A DNA stretch of 64,000 nt from Podarcis raffonei (GCF_027172205.1 NC_070604.1:106537851-106601850), one strand, 5' to 3'; positions 19,307 through 30,120 are shown, counted from the first letter of the stretch. Notes: generated by a model not told the origin, from the letters alone. Translations and numbers: made by a program.

Positions 19307-21644
19307 TTATTATTATTATTTACATGTTCCTGCTTCATGAAGGTGAACACTGGTACACAGGAACAGGTCTTGTTCTAAGTTCAAAGCCGTCTAAAGCCTG
19401 GCAGCTGTTTTCCAGGGTTTAGATAGAAGTCTTTCTTGGCCCTACTGAGAGCTTCTGGAAACTGAACATGCAGCCTTCCCTATGCATTGCATGTCCACTT
19501 CCACTAGCAGGAATGTTGCACTCATGAACCTTTAGCTCAGCATGCCAACATACCCCACTTTGCATACTTCCTCTCTGCAACTGAGCCACACATTTGTGCC
19601 ACATGCCTATGTTGGACAGAGGCGCCACGCCTACATTGCATGTTACATGGATACACACATTACTTCTGGGGTGCTAAGTCTTTCGGACTCTGCTCCGAAT
19701 CCTAGACTCTGCACATTTGTTTGTGTTCTGCATACTTCTGCAGTGTACAGCAGTTCACAGGAGTTCTGTCTTCTATCCCCTTAAAGTTATGCACAAATGC
19801 CTGGCCAATGTCTGCACAGGATTCTCTGTGCACTCCCACTTAGCACCCAGAGCCCCACCAGGTGCTTACACTACCTATACAGCCTCCTCTGCATTTGCAC
19901 ATAGCGCACACCTGAACTCTGTGCCCCGCACAAAATAACACAATCAAACCTTTTTTTCAAGATTCTTCCTCTTTACACGCACATGCATCCTTCCTAAATA
20001 TCATATCAGCAGTGCCTTTCTACATAGGCCTTGAATTTGCCCCACTTCCACAGTGTGACACTCCTGCCGCTTGCCTAAATCTGCATTTGCCCCAGTCCCA
20101 CTTAGGTGTGGTTGCAATGCACTGCGAAACGCAACAATGACTGTGTACTCTTTTCCCATAACTTTGTGCTTAAAACGCAAGGGTCCGATTTAAAGGGAGC
20201 AATCTGTCCTTAGGCCTCCCCCTGCTGCATGGCAAGACAAGTGTGAGGCCTATTGTGCTTGTCTGACCTCCGAATGCAACACACAAACACGGGCATCGCG
20301 AACACGCCTGCACAGGGAGCCCCCGAACCGGAAGCGATGGACGCGAAGGAAGCATACAAAGAAGCGCAGCGCATCCTCCGCTATCGGTGCGCGCACACTG
20401 CATTCTAGGACGCCCAGGCCCAGATCCGTGTTGGGTTCCCCCCCACCCGCCTCCGGAACTGCCACGGAGACCGTCACTACTAGATTCCCTCTTTCTCCGC
20501 AAGCAAGCAAGCAAGCAAGCAAGCACTCAACCCAACCCAACCCCCTCCCCCCCCCGTCCGTGCCATGCAACGGCGCTTGCCTATGCACCATGCTGCGATC
20601 GCCTCTTCTCCTCCCTCCCTCGCCTTACTCTCGGCCCCTGCATTTCTCCTTCCACCCCGTCTAGGATGCAACGGCCTCTTGCCCGTCAGCACCCTTGTGT
20701 TACGCCGCCGACACCCTCCTCAGCCCGCCTCTCCCCAGGTGCAAGGCTCCTGCACGAGTGCGGACATTTTCTCCCCCGTGTGGGTGCTTGCCTGCCTGCG
20801 CGTGTGCGCGCCTAACTCAGGGGGCCCGTGCTCAGAGGCAGTTAACAACAAACGGGCTGTGCATTGTCTGACCAGGGCGTCTTTTCCTGCAATTAGATTT
20901 AAAAGACATATGTATTTGTGTGTATGCTTAACCCACGGATAATAACAAATATGCTGTGCATTGTCTGGCCCGTGCGTCCTCCCTCCACCCTAAATATATA
21001 TGCATTAGATGTAGATACAGAAATAAAGATACATATGTGCTTGTGTATGCTTAACCCAGGGGGCCCGTGCTTAAGAGTGTAGTAACAAATATGCTGTGCG
21101 TTGCCCGGTCAGTGCCTTTCCTATATATATGTGAATCAGATATTGATATAAAGATGTGTGTGCGCGCGCGCTTGCTTAACCCAAGAGGCCCGTGCTCAGG
21201 GGTAATAACAAATACGTGGTGCATTGTCTGGCCAGTGCGCCCTTTCCTACATAGGATATACATACGTGTGTGTATGTGTGTGTGTGTTGCAAACCTAGAC
21301 CTGCAGGTGTGTGTGCACTGATTTGCTCGTCCTGGATGTGTGTGTGTGTGTGTTGCACAGGCACACGGATCCTGCGTCGAAGCCCCGGGCTGCTGCAAGT
21401 GCAGCTGCTTCCTGCCTGCGTCCTCGGCCCCCTCGGCGCGCGGGGCGGCTCCACTCCCGGCGGAGGCCCCGAGCTCGGATGCCGCCAGGCCCCGGGAAAG
21501 GCTTTGGCGCCCGGGCGCTCCCGCCCACCCCACCGTCCCGGCCCTGGGGCGGGGTGGCGCCAGAGAGAGATGGAGGGTGGGCCGGCCCCGGGGCGCCGCC
21601 GACCCCCGCTCGCTCACCTTCTCTTTCTTCAGCTTGTAGGGCAT
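16939..21644 (-). CDS. PPP2R5D: PPP2R5D, 5' part: coding exons 1 and 2 (PP2A regulatory subunit B56 delta)
   Basis: The B56-delta subunit targets the PP2A core enzyme to its substrates; its own family fold is a HEAT-like repeat array, none of which lies in this window. Exon 1 coding is 21618-21644 and reads MPYKLKKEK, identical to the human N terminus as I recall it, followed by a GTGAGC donor. Exon 2 is 16939-17061, 41 codons, opening EPPKSTKSTTKAS after a TTAG acceptor, running through a Ser/Gly tract, and closing GKDGGTENSEE before a GTAGG donor. Both boundaries are phase 0, so the exons join cleanly. The human exon 2 is about 26 codons by recall, so this one is longer because of the Ser/Gly tract. 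The start is chosen by the family match and sits in a CpG island. The remaining exons, including all of the conserved B56 body, were not found at 1-16938 and presumably lie beyond the left edge. Confidence 0.93.
17777..17985 (+). mobile_element. tRNA-derived SINE
   Basis: AGCATAGTGGTTAAGAGTAC, CAGGGTTCAAATCCTC (B box), then GGGTGACTTTGAGCCAG and GGTGGGATAGAAATAATAAC. Same broad family as 1363-1714 and 25500-25757. Confidence 0.75.
18045..18230 (-). mobile_element. L2-type LINE 3' end
   Basis: Reverse tail AGATAGATAAACTTTATTCG, i.e. AATAAAGTTTATCTATCT on the minus strand, the same tail style as the intact LINE at 12110. The body is short and 5'-truncated. Confidence 0.6.
18290..19320 (+). mobile_element. 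L2/CR1-group LINE 3' end, split by a hAT-like MITE, ending in (TTC)n(ATT)n
   Basis: It retains reverse-transcriptase C-terminal text (HWLPVCFQAQFKVLVLTFKA) and the common 3' untranslated motifs AACCAGGCAGAGGGGCC, GACATCTGAAGGCAGCCC, CGCCCAGAGTGGCC. The tail word GGTGGGGTATAA is cut by the MITE 18859-19247 and resumes at 19248, followed by a TTC and ATT microsatellite. Confidence 0.75.
18859..19247 (+). mobile_element. hAT-like MITE, best complete copy of its family
   Basis: 389 bp with inverted ends CAGTGTTAGAAACT and AGTTTCGAACACTG. The flanking 8-mers are GTAGGGTA (18851-18858) and GTGGGGTA (19248-19255), one mismatch. Relatives are the nested pair at 669-1130. Confidence 0.85.
19490..20160. 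repeat. GCA/TGC-rich low-complexity domain
   Basis: Words such as GCATTGCATG, GCACATTTG, ATGCACAAATGCC, TCTGCACAGG and TTTGCACATAGCGCACA recur with no fixed period. It could be a decayed tandem repeat or simply biased intronic sequence next to the CpG island. Confidence 0.35.
20502..20527. repeat. (AAGC)n microsatellite
   Basis: About six AAGC units lie within the GC-rich 3' flank of the PPP2R5D CpG island. Confidence 0.95.
20811..21290. repeat. Minisatellite, four copies of a ~116-124 bp unit, in PPP2R5D intron 1
   Basis: Four diverged tandem units are anchored by CTTAACCCA-like words at 20811, 20927, 21050 and 21174. Each unit then carries GGGGGCCCGTGCTCAG, AACAAATATGCTGTGCATTG, TGTCTGGCCAGTGCG and an AT-rich stretch ending in TGTGTG. 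Unit 2 lacks the GGGGGCCCGTGCTCAG block. The array begins about 330 bases inside intron 1 from the exon 1 donor. It resembles no interspersed family that I recognise. Confidence 0.85.
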
Positions 21645-22050
21645 CCCGGACCTCGAAAGCGCTCGCTCGGCCTCTCCCGCCGCCGCCGGCCCGGCCTCCT
21701 CTCGTCGCCCTCCCTCGGTTTCTCCTCGCCGCCGCCGCCTCCTCCTCCCTCCTCTGCGCTGGGTTGGGTGAGCCCCCGATTGGACCCGCTCGGCCCAACC
21801 TGCCTGGCAACCGCCTCGCTGCCTTCGCTTCATTGGCCGCCGGCGGCCGCGCCGATTTTTGCCATTGGCCGGCCGGTTTGAAGGGCAGCTGGGGAGGGCG
21901 GGAGGAGGCCGCTGCCGGTTTTGCAAAAAGGCGCCGCCGCGGTTGTAGGGAAAGCGGGTGGGATTGGAAGAGGAGGAGGAGGGCGCCAAGGGGGGCTTCT
22001 CTGCCGCCGGCTGCTCGGGGTGGAGGGGCTGCCGGATTATGGATATAGGT
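21400..22050 (-). promoter_or_regulatory. PPP2R5D: PPP2R5D CpG-island promoter with several CCAAT boxes
   Basis: The sequence around and upstream of the PPP2R5D start codon (21644, minus strand) is very GC- and CpG-rich. Read on the minus strand, CCAAT pentamers end-to-end occur at 21779-21783, 21832-21836, 21864-21868 and 21963-21967. The middle two are 32 bases apart, a spacing typical of NF-Y-dependent, TATA-less promoters. No TATA box was seen. The transcription start cannot be fixed from sequence alone. Confidence 0.65.
21618..21644 (-). CDS. PPP2R5D: PPP2R5D exon 1 coding part (nine codons)
   Basis: This exon encodes MPYKLKKEK and ends AAG just before GTGAGCG. It is too short to stand out as an open frame. 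The long minus-strand frame that runs through it (to 21989 and 21051) is only CpG-island and minisatellite sequence. Phase at the donor is 0, matching exon 2. Confidence 0.92.
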
Positions 22051-22288
22051 CACCATGGCTGCTTCGAATAAGTTGGAAGGGGTGTGGGTGCCGCGACTGG
22101 GCGCCCTTTTGTGAAATAAGGGACCGACTGGGGTAGTGCAGCGTGCAGGCCTTTCTTTCTCTGTGTGTGTCTCTTTTCTGTGTCATTGTCAAGGAGAAAC
22201 GCCGATGGAGAAGGCAACCCCACGAAGTGAAAGGTTGCCGTGAATGGACCTGCTCCCAAAGAATGGCAACTGCATTGCAGTTATAATT

Positions 22289-22317
22289 CTTTGCACATGC
22301 ACACACACACACACACT
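22289..22317. repeat. (CA)n microsatellite
   Basis: GCACATGCACACACACACACAC, about 10 CA units, upstream of PPP2R5D. Confidence 0.9.
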
Positions 22318-22899
22318 TAAAAAGTGCCAGCCATTATTAATGTTTCGGTCGCTGCTCCTTCAAGTACGAGGTTCTGCTATTATATGAAGCGGCAAAAAAT
22401 TAAAAAAAAAAAATTCAACAATAGGAGGAACCGTAAAACAGATTTTTAAATAATAATAACAATTGAAGACTGTTCTAGGAAAACAGGGGTTATACAGCCC
22501 AACTCCTAATCAAGATCCACAATCGGTCAGAGAAAATAAAATTGAGAGGGGACCGGAACAATAATTCAGGACCTATTTAAAATTTCAGAACCACATGAGA
22601 GAGTTTAGGTGCTGCTTAACATTCCTGTTGAAACTGATGGGGCTTAAGTTAGCTTAGGTTTGGCTGCTTTGTGCCCAACTTTGTCGTGAAAGTGAAAACA
22701 AAAAGGCTGAAATCCTAAACACAACGGACTAGAAGTGAGTTGGGGACAGTATTTAGCTCTGAGCTCCTTGGAGAAAAGAGAATATAAACTGTAACAATCA
22801 AGAATACTTAAGATCCAGAATCCACTATCCTAATGCAGTTAAAGACATTTCCAGTGGATCCAGATAGGAATGCAAACGTGGGTGCCCCAACAAAGCAAG

Positions 22900-22995
22900 G
22901 CTGCAATCCAATTGCCGCTTAACCTGGGAGTAAGTCCCACCGAAAACAATGTGACTTGCTTCTGAGGGGAGACAGAAAGACTTGCACTGTATTGT
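22900..22995. repeat. Short palindromic interspersed repeat, second copy
   Basis: GGCTGCAATCCAATTGCCG, CTGGGAGTAAGTCCCACC, AACAATGTGACTTGCTTCTG: a diverged relative of 10388-10490. Confidence 0.5.
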
Positions 22996-25229
22996 CTGAT
23001 CAATATCTAGGACAGGGCAATAAAAAAATATTCATCTAAAAAAATTTGAACCATTTTTCAGGAAAATATTCTGAAATATGTAGTGTCAACATAACAAACT
23101 TTAAAACTCCCAGTAACCTTAAAATAGTATGTACAAACTGCAGCAAGTTGCCCAGTACAATAATAAAACATAATATAATCAGAAGAAAACAGCACCACTA
23201 TTTTAGCAGCTCAGTTAAAAGCATTCCATAAAAGCAGCAATGAACAAGTGTGTCTTCAAGCGAGGACTGCTTAAAAACCTGTAGAGCGTTGGCACAGCTT
23301 TGCTACAAAAAATGGCTTATGGGCCTGGAGCTTTTTTTGGGGGGGGAATATTATCCAAGGAGGAACATGGTAAGAGTTTTATAAAATGATGGAGAAAGTG
23401 AATAAACTTATTCCTCCTTCCCTGTGAAAATAGAGTAAAATGTGCAGCCTAAGTGCAAGCTGTACTGAATTCAGTGGGGTATGGTAACATCTTAAAATGT
23501 GCATAGGATTACAGCTTTGGTTGCTAATTTCAGGAATTTTAAAAATGACTTATTTGCACAATGCTTAATTGAGGGAATTAATTGCCAACAGATGCGATGA
23601 TATACACTAGCATAGATGGCTTTATTTAGAATTAGATGAATCAATGTTCATAAGTTTATCAATGGCTACTAGTCACAAGAGGTGCATAGAAGTTTCCTAG
23701 AAGCAACCTAAGGAGCAATTACCGGTAGCTTCATCATACCCAACTTAAGAGCTTCGCAGGGATGCTTCAATGGGTCCTGTCAAAATGCCTTTATAGATGG
23801 GCCTCAAACCAGGACTCTTCAGCATACTTACCAGGAAGAAAATATGGCATTTACTTTTCTATAAATATGCTTAAAACTGGATGTAGGTCTGACCCAGCAA
23901 AGCAACTATCCTATGGAGCACAAGTTCCATTCAGGTGGTCCACAGAAATATTGTGGAAGAGTTTAGGGTATCTGCACTTGATTTATTTGTTCCTGATAGT
24001 GGAAATTTAGGCCATTTTGACACAGGCTAGATTTATCAAATAGGGCACCAAAGCCCTGGTTTAGGATCTGTGATTTTTATAACAGTACCAATTTCCCCCA
24101 TGAAATCTACCAGTTAAAGGCAACCTTCTCAGTGCCCCAGCCTGGGGCTGTGATTTTCACAATATAGTGATAGTATTGACAATAATGTTAGTGCTGAAGG
24201 GGGGTGGAGTTTGGTAAGTGGTCAGCCGAGACCCCCCAGCAATTTTGAATTATCTGTGTAGGAAAGGGGTTTAAGAACTGCTGGTTTAGTTCCCAAGCTC
24301 TCAAACTGAACGGAGGGAGGACACATAAAGCTTTTATTGTACTTCATACCAATCTGCTAGCCAGATTTCAACCAAACAAAATGACAGTTCTCGATAAGGT
24401 GTTTTTAAACAAAAAACCCCACAAAAAACCCTAAATGTTTAGATTATTTTTGAAGAGATACATAAACAAGCAGAGCAATATAAAACAAACATCAGCAATC
24501 ATACTGCAGTAAGGATACGAAATAAACACCGGGTGATCATCAGCAAACCCTTATATCACAACTAAAATGAAGAGATCATGAGATCATTATCAGGACTTTC
24601 AATAAAGAAAATGTGTTTCTCATTTTTTGCTTTAGTTTTTTTGTTCTCTAACCCAAAGACCAACGGTGCCTTGGAACTGGATCAAGCCAGATAGATTTCT
24701 GGGAATCAGTTGGAAGGTTTAGACCACTTCGTTAGACCACATAGGTTATAAATGGGTAACATGTATCGTCAAACAGGCCCTTTTTATTTCATTCCCCTTA
24801 GCTGTCTGTCTGTTGCATTCAGCCAGTTTTTCTCCTACTGCCAGACTCCAGGCCTTTGCCACCAATTGATAATAAGGTATGATAACGCAAATGTATCACA
24901 ATCTCTAAGCACGCAGCCCTTAATAAATAAATAAATAAGGACTGAAGGTCTTGTAAATGGCTTGTTTCAGGGAATATGGACATGCATGTGAGACTAGGGT
25001 CCATCAGAATAAGTTGCTTATCTATTCAAGGAAACAGAATACAAACAGAAACCTATGGGCAAGACTGGCCATGGTAAAGCAGTTGCCAGAACTGACAATC
25101 TGTACCTCCTGTCTGGCTCTTTTCCCAGCAGTCATGAACTCCATTGGGGAGGTGCTCTCTGTGCTCTGAACTCTTTGTGTCCTTGAAGACAAAGGAGGAG
25201 GGAATTAAAGTACAGTAGGACCAGCAGGC

Positions 25230-25315
25230 TCCTGTCCGTGGCTGGGGAAACCCAGCCAGAAGGGTGGGGTATAAATAAAAACATCATCATCATTATTATT
25301 TGTTGTTATTAATCT
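25230..25315 (+). mobile_element. L2/CR1-group LINE terminal fragment
   Basis: GTGGCTGGGGAAACCCAGCC, AGAAGGGTGGGGTATAAATA, then (ATC)n(ATT)n. Only the last ~80 bp of the element is present. Confidence 0.7.
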
Positions 25316-25499
25316 GTTGCAGCCTCAGTCCTCATCTGCAGCTGCCTGTCCTACACCTGCAGTGCTGTCTGACTCTTCTTCCTCTCTCTCACTCAAGCCG
25401 GTTGTTTGTTCAGCATCCAACCATTCTGCCCTACCCGTCATCCTCTGACCTGTCTTAGTGCTCCACAACCACTACCTTGGTTCCGAGCCTTCCCCTGCT

Positions 25500-25757
25500 G
25501 AAGAAGAAGAAGAAGAAGAGTTTGGATTTAATATCCCATTTTATCAGTACCCTTAGGAGTCTCAAAGCAGCTAACATTCTCCTTTTCCTTCCTCCCCCAC
25601 AACAAACACTCTGTAAGGTGAGTGAGACTGAGAGACTTCAAAGAAGTGTGACTAGCCCAAGGTCACCCAGCAGCTGCATGTGGAGGAGCGGAGACGCAAA
25701 CCTGGTTCACCAGATTACGAGACTACCGCTCTTAACCACTACACCACACTGGCTCCC
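25500..25757 (-). mobile_element. tRNA-derived SINE with (CTT)n tail, near full length
   Basis: On the minus strand: GGAGCCAGTGTGGTGTAGTG, GTTAAGAGCGGTAGTCTCG, CCAGGTTTGCGTCTCC, then CAGCTGCTGGGTGACCTTGG and a tail ending CAAACTCTTCTTCTTC. A 5'-truncated sister lies at 31869-32050 in PEX6 intron 1. Confidence 0.8.
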
Positions 25758-26154
25758 AGTGATGAGGCTTCTCTGGTTCTCCCAACACCCTAGAGCCCAT
25801 TTTGGGGGATGCAGGGGGAAGAGAGGAGGAAAAGCCCTATTGTGCAAGTGGAAGTCCTGCATGGCTTCCATTGACGAGGGAATCCTACCCTTTGGTTCTA
25901 GTAGATATTTAAATGAGGTTTTAGATAGGGGGATTCATCCTGATGTGTCATCCCAGGACGGTGTCTGTGTCATAAAGTAGTCACGTTTATTTGCTAAAAA
26001 CTCGTGGTCAACACAAAAATATGGCCATAATCAACCTGAGAGAGACATATAAGTACAGGTGATCCCCAGCACATTTTACCCCATTTTGTAAGCTACATTT
26101 TAGTCTGATCTGATTGGTTAAGAAACTTTAAATATGTTACTGTATGTATATCAA

Positions 26155-26500
26155 TCAACTAGTGTACCTGAAGGAGCTACCCCTCCCCCATTGTTTGGCC
26201 TGGACACTGAGGTCCAGCTCAGTGGCCTTCTGGCAGTTCCCTCACAGTGAGAACTGAAGTTACAGAGAACTAAGCAGAGGGCCTTCTCAGCAGTTGCACC
26301 CACCCTGTGGAACGCCCTCCCATCAGATGTCAAAGAGATAAAACAATTATATGACTTTTCGCAGACATCTGAAGGCAACCCTGTTTTGAGAAGCTTTTAA
26401 TTTTGTTGTGCCCTTTCATATTTTGTTGGAAGTCACCCAGAGTGGCTGGGGCAACCTGGTCAGATGGGTGGGTTACAATAAATACCTACTGTATCATCAT
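26155..26500 (+). mobile_element. L2/CR1-group LINE 3' end
   Basis: AACTAAGCAGAGGGCCTTCT, GGAACGCCCTCCCATCAGAT, GACATCTGAAGGCAACCC, CACCCAGAGTGGCTGGGGC, GGGTGGGTTACAATAAATAC. Untranslated 3' region only. Confidence 0.75.
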
Positions 26501-27064
26501 TTCCTACTGTCCAAGAAAGAAACAAGAATTTCTTTCAGAAACCTATCCCAAGAGGATTACATAGGGAACAATACAACACACAGTGAACATTATCTTCCAC
26601 CTCTCCCCGGCCACCCATGTCCAAACCATGATTTTCAGATATTGCATTATATTTCCCCCTCTAAATATCCTGTGGTATAGGGTTAGGATCTCAAAGCAGA
26701 AAATACTTTCCTCGTTACGCCAACATAAAACTTTAAAAAACTGTAAATTGATCATATCAGACTGAACAAAATAATAACACATTTCAGAAAAGGACAACTA
26801 AAATAACCAGGAAGTGGAGCAATTTGTCTTATGAGGAAAGGTTGCAGCATTTGGAACTTTTTTCTTTCTTTTTTTTGGTTTAAAGTAAGAGGTGGCATAA
26901 CAGAAGTTTATACAATTTTGCACGGCATGGAAAAAGTAGACAAAGAAAAGCTTCTCTCTCATAACACTAGGATTTATGGACATCCAATGAAGCTAAATGT
27001 GGGAAAATTCAGGACAAATAAATTCTTCTTCATGGATCACAGAGTTAAAACTTTAACTTTAAAA

Positions 27065-27208
27065 GACATCTGAAGGCAGCTCTGTTTAGGGAAATTTTTA
27101 ATATTTAATGCTGTATTGTTTTAAACACTCGATTGGAAGCCACCCAGAGTGGCTGGGGAAATTTAGCCAGATGGGCGGGGTATAAATAATAAATTATTAT
27201 TATTATTA
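27065..27208 (+). mobile_element. L2/CR1-group LINE tail with (ATT)n
   Basis: GACATCTGAAGGCAGCTCTG to ATGGGCGGGGTATAAATAAT and (ATT)n. The Tigger-like MITE at 27209 sits directly in the microsatellite tail. Confidence 0.75.
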
Positions 27209-27434
27209 CAGTGGTACCTCGGGTTAAGTACTTAATTCGTTCCGGAGGTCCGTACTTAACCGGAAGCTGTTCTTAACCTGAAGCACCACTTTAGCTAATG
27301 GGGCCTCCTGCTGCCGCCACGCTGCCAGAGCACGATTTCTGTTCTCATCCTGAAGCAAAGTTCTTAACCTGAAGCACTATTTCTGGGTTAGCGGAGTATG
27401 TAACCTGAAGCGTATGTAACCTGAGATACCACTG
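27209..27434 (+). mobile_element. Tigger/pogo-like MITE, copy B
   Basis: CAGTGGTACCTCGGGTTAAG ... AACCTGAGATACCACTG, flanked by TA (27207-27208, 27435-27436). 226 bp. Confidence 0.8.
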
Positions 27435-27549
27435 TATAATGAGTGAAGCAGTGACAGCCGCCAACTTGGGTGATTTAAAAAAATAAAGATCGGACAAATT
27501 CATGGCGGAGAAGACTATCAATGTCTACTGTTAAATGATGGTTGTGCTT

Positions 27550-27680
27550 TATCTCCACAGTTAAGATGCAGCAATGCTTCTGAATACCAGTTGCTGGAAA
27601 CTGCAGGAGCAGAGAGTGCTTTTGTGCTTGGGTCCTGCTTGTGTGAGAACAGGATGCTGGACCTAGCAGGGCTCTTATAA
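27550..27680 (+). repeat. Interspersed repeat R, copy 2
   Basis: GAATACCAGTTGCTGGAAAC, TGCAGGAGCAGAGAGTGC, GAACAGGATGCTGGACCTAG, CAGGGCTCTTATAAAAT. Confidence 0.6.
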
Positions 27681-28435
27681 AATAAAAAAGGCCCTACTCT
27701 TTATTTTGAGCTACAGGAGTAACAGCCTTATAAGCATAGAGAATCAGCCTGTGCTTCACTTTGTCAGCCCAGTTCTATTGGAAATTTGCTCCAAGTTGGG
27801 GTTGTTGTTTTCTTTCTCTTTCTTTTTCCCCTTTTAAGTATTTAAACCAGTACAAATGGAAAAACAACACGAACTCTGGACAATACTGAAGAAAAGCCAA
27901 CCTAAAATCTTACCATGGAAATAAGGACTGCCGCGTGGTAGGTTCCATAATGACCTCAATTAGACATTTTGGATAGTTTCCAGTTTCACAATATTTGACC
28001 AACCCCCCCACTGGCAGACTGTTAGACATCTGCTCTTTTATTTTTGTCCTGCTTTGTTTTGTGAAGATTTCCACCTCCTATATTTCCTTCAACTTGGCAT
28101 CACTACGTATTCTAGCTTTCCTTCCCCTTCCAATTTAAAATAATGATGTTTGGGAAGCAAAGTGGCAAATGTTGCTTCTTGCCAAGACTTGACATGACGT
28201 ACTGAGCAATAATAGATGGAGCACTGAAGGGAATGGATACACAGAGCAATGTAGACAGATCAGCAGGCCACAGAATACCGTACCTTAACTGAGTGTAAAT
28301 GGCTTTGGCTGCTGTCCACAGCCCTTCCAAAAATACTTGCACCTGAATGGCCTTATTTCCTTGGATGGATCCTCAGCTTTAGCCTCGGGCATTCTAATAA
28401 GAAACAGTGTCAACCTTTTGTTCAGTTTGCCTGGG

Positions 28436-28505
28436 GCTGGGATGGGGAACCTCTGGCCCTCCAGATGCTGTTGAACTACAACTCCCATCATTCCTGTCCA
28501 TTGGC
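28436..28505. mobile_element. Half-copy of a palindromic hAT-like MITE
   Basis: GGGGAACCTCTGGCCCTCCA, GATGCTGTTGAACTACAACT, CCCATCATTCCTG: left arm only, from the relative of family P that begins GGGGAACC. Confidence 0.55.
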
Positions 28506-29708
28506 TATGTTAACTTGCAATGATGAAATATGGATTTCAACAGTATCTGGAAGGTTGCTGATTCTGTCCCCCTCCCAGCACAGAGAAGGAATGCAATGGG
28601 GAAAGCAAAACAATGTACATGTTACAGTAGGAAGAAAGAAGGAAGTGATGAACATGGGAAAATCTGAAGCAAGGGAGGTAGCAATTGATTTGTTCCCTGC
28701 ACATCCTTTGAGGACCTTAAGGCAGCATACACTTCTCTCATTTTATTCTTAAAGCAACCTCTGAGGCAGGTTAAGCAGAGAGATGGTGATTCAACCCAGA
28801 TTTTTGCAGTTTGAGGCGAGGCTTAGTTACACAACACAATGGTTTTGTCATAATTATTCATACTTCCCACTGTCTCAAGGACTAAGAAGTTCCAGGACAA
28901 CCTTACAGAATAATGTCTATTGTTGGGAAAGGGAGTACAGGAAACCTGTGGTATTTAAAAAACCCAAAAACAACAACCCTATATATTTATTTACAATTGC
29001 CTAGGTTGATCAGGTGGGCAACAAGTAGGGACACAGGTGGGCTCTACTAATTCTAAAGCAGCATCAGTCCACAGAAGAAACAGCAGCTCCCCTGGAGCTC
29101 TCTTTGGCCAGATTCAAACTGCACATATACCGGTATTTTCCTTTTTAGTACTGGATCTACAAATACATGAGGCTTCAGTTACATTCAGCACCTGGTTTTA
29201 GATATTCATGATGGGCAATGATGAGCACAGAGGGCAATTATTGGCTTTTATGGTTGCAGTCCTATGGTAACTTACATGCTTGTATGTCTCATTGAAATAT
29301 GGGGCTTACCGCTGAGAAATTATGTACAGGATCAGGCCGCATTGCAAAATACAATAAAAGCATTCAGTTCTGATTCCATAAACAATTCACCGGTATTCTC
29401 TGCCATTAACAGCAGCATTTCACAGGGATTCAGGTTTGATTCAACTATTTTTGATTCAACTATTGCTAGGAGTTTTAGTTTGCCTATCCCCAGCTCAGCT
29501 CTTTAAATAACTGCAGGAAACTCTTACAGTGTTATTGTGGGAAAAACATTTGGAGAAGGAGGTGTTGTGGAGTGTGTGGCATACTGGACTAAGGTAAGTT
29601 TAGTCCATTATCATTTAAAACAGGATCAAGTTAAGCATATATAACAATATTTATAAATTAAAAATAAAACTCTGGAAAGAAGATGCCAAGTGCTGCTCCC
29701 CACTGTAA

Positions 29709-30120
29709 ATTTGTTGTTGTTGTTTAGTCGTGTCCGACTCTTCGTGACCCCATGGACCAGAGCACACCAGTCTTCCACTGCCTCCCGCAGTTTGGTCAAA
29801 CTCATGCTGGTAGCTTCAAGAACACTGTCCAACCATCTCGTCCTCTGTCGTCCCCTTCTCCTTGTGCCCTCCATCTTTCCCAACATCAGGGTCTTTTCTA
29901 GGGAGTCTTCTCTTCTCATGAGGAGGCCAAAGTATTGGAGCCTCAGCTTCACGATCTGTCCTTCCAGTGAGCACTCAGGGCTGATTTCCTGAAGAATGGA
30001 TACGTTTGATCTTCTTGCAGTCCATGGGACTCTCAAGAGTCTCCTCCAGCACCGTAATTCAAAAGCATCAATTCTTCGGCAATCAGCCTTCTTTATGGTC
30101 CAGCTCTCACTTCCATACAC
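29709..30120 (-). mobile_element. BovB (RTE-clade) LINE, second 5'-truncated 3' end
   Basis: On the minus strand the frame runs from YGSESWTIKKADCRRIDAFE through WRRLLRVPWTARRSN and GQIVKLRLQYFGLLMRRED to GRQRTRW and VHGVTKSR in one open stretch of 164 codons, then an (AAC)n tail. It starts at nearly the same internal point of BovB as the copy at 7156, only ~60 bases further in. Only the protein's C-terminal end is present, so it cannot be functional. Confidence 0.92.

Larger units (their letters stand above)
17062..21617 (-). other. PPP2R5D: PPP2R5D intron 1
   Basis: 4.56 kb between the two coding exons. It holds a tRNA SINE (17777), LINE ends (18045, 18290), a hAT-like MITE (18859), an (TTC/ATT)n tract, a GCA-rich low-complexity domain (19490-20160) and the minisatellite. 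17070-17770 shows nothing definable. Confidence 0.8.

Noticed and set aside
20811-21290. CRISPR-like array
   Set aside because: The units are ~120 bp and diverged along their whole length with no separate spacers; this is a eukaryotic minisatellite.
21051-21989. 312-codon minus-strand open frame
   Set aside because: Only the nine codons MPYKLKKEK are PPP2R5D coding; the rest is minisatellite and CpG-island sequence read through an intron and 5' flank.
21270-22048. Long plus-strand open frames of 203-245 codons
   Set aside because: Antisense CpG-island reading with no family resemblance.
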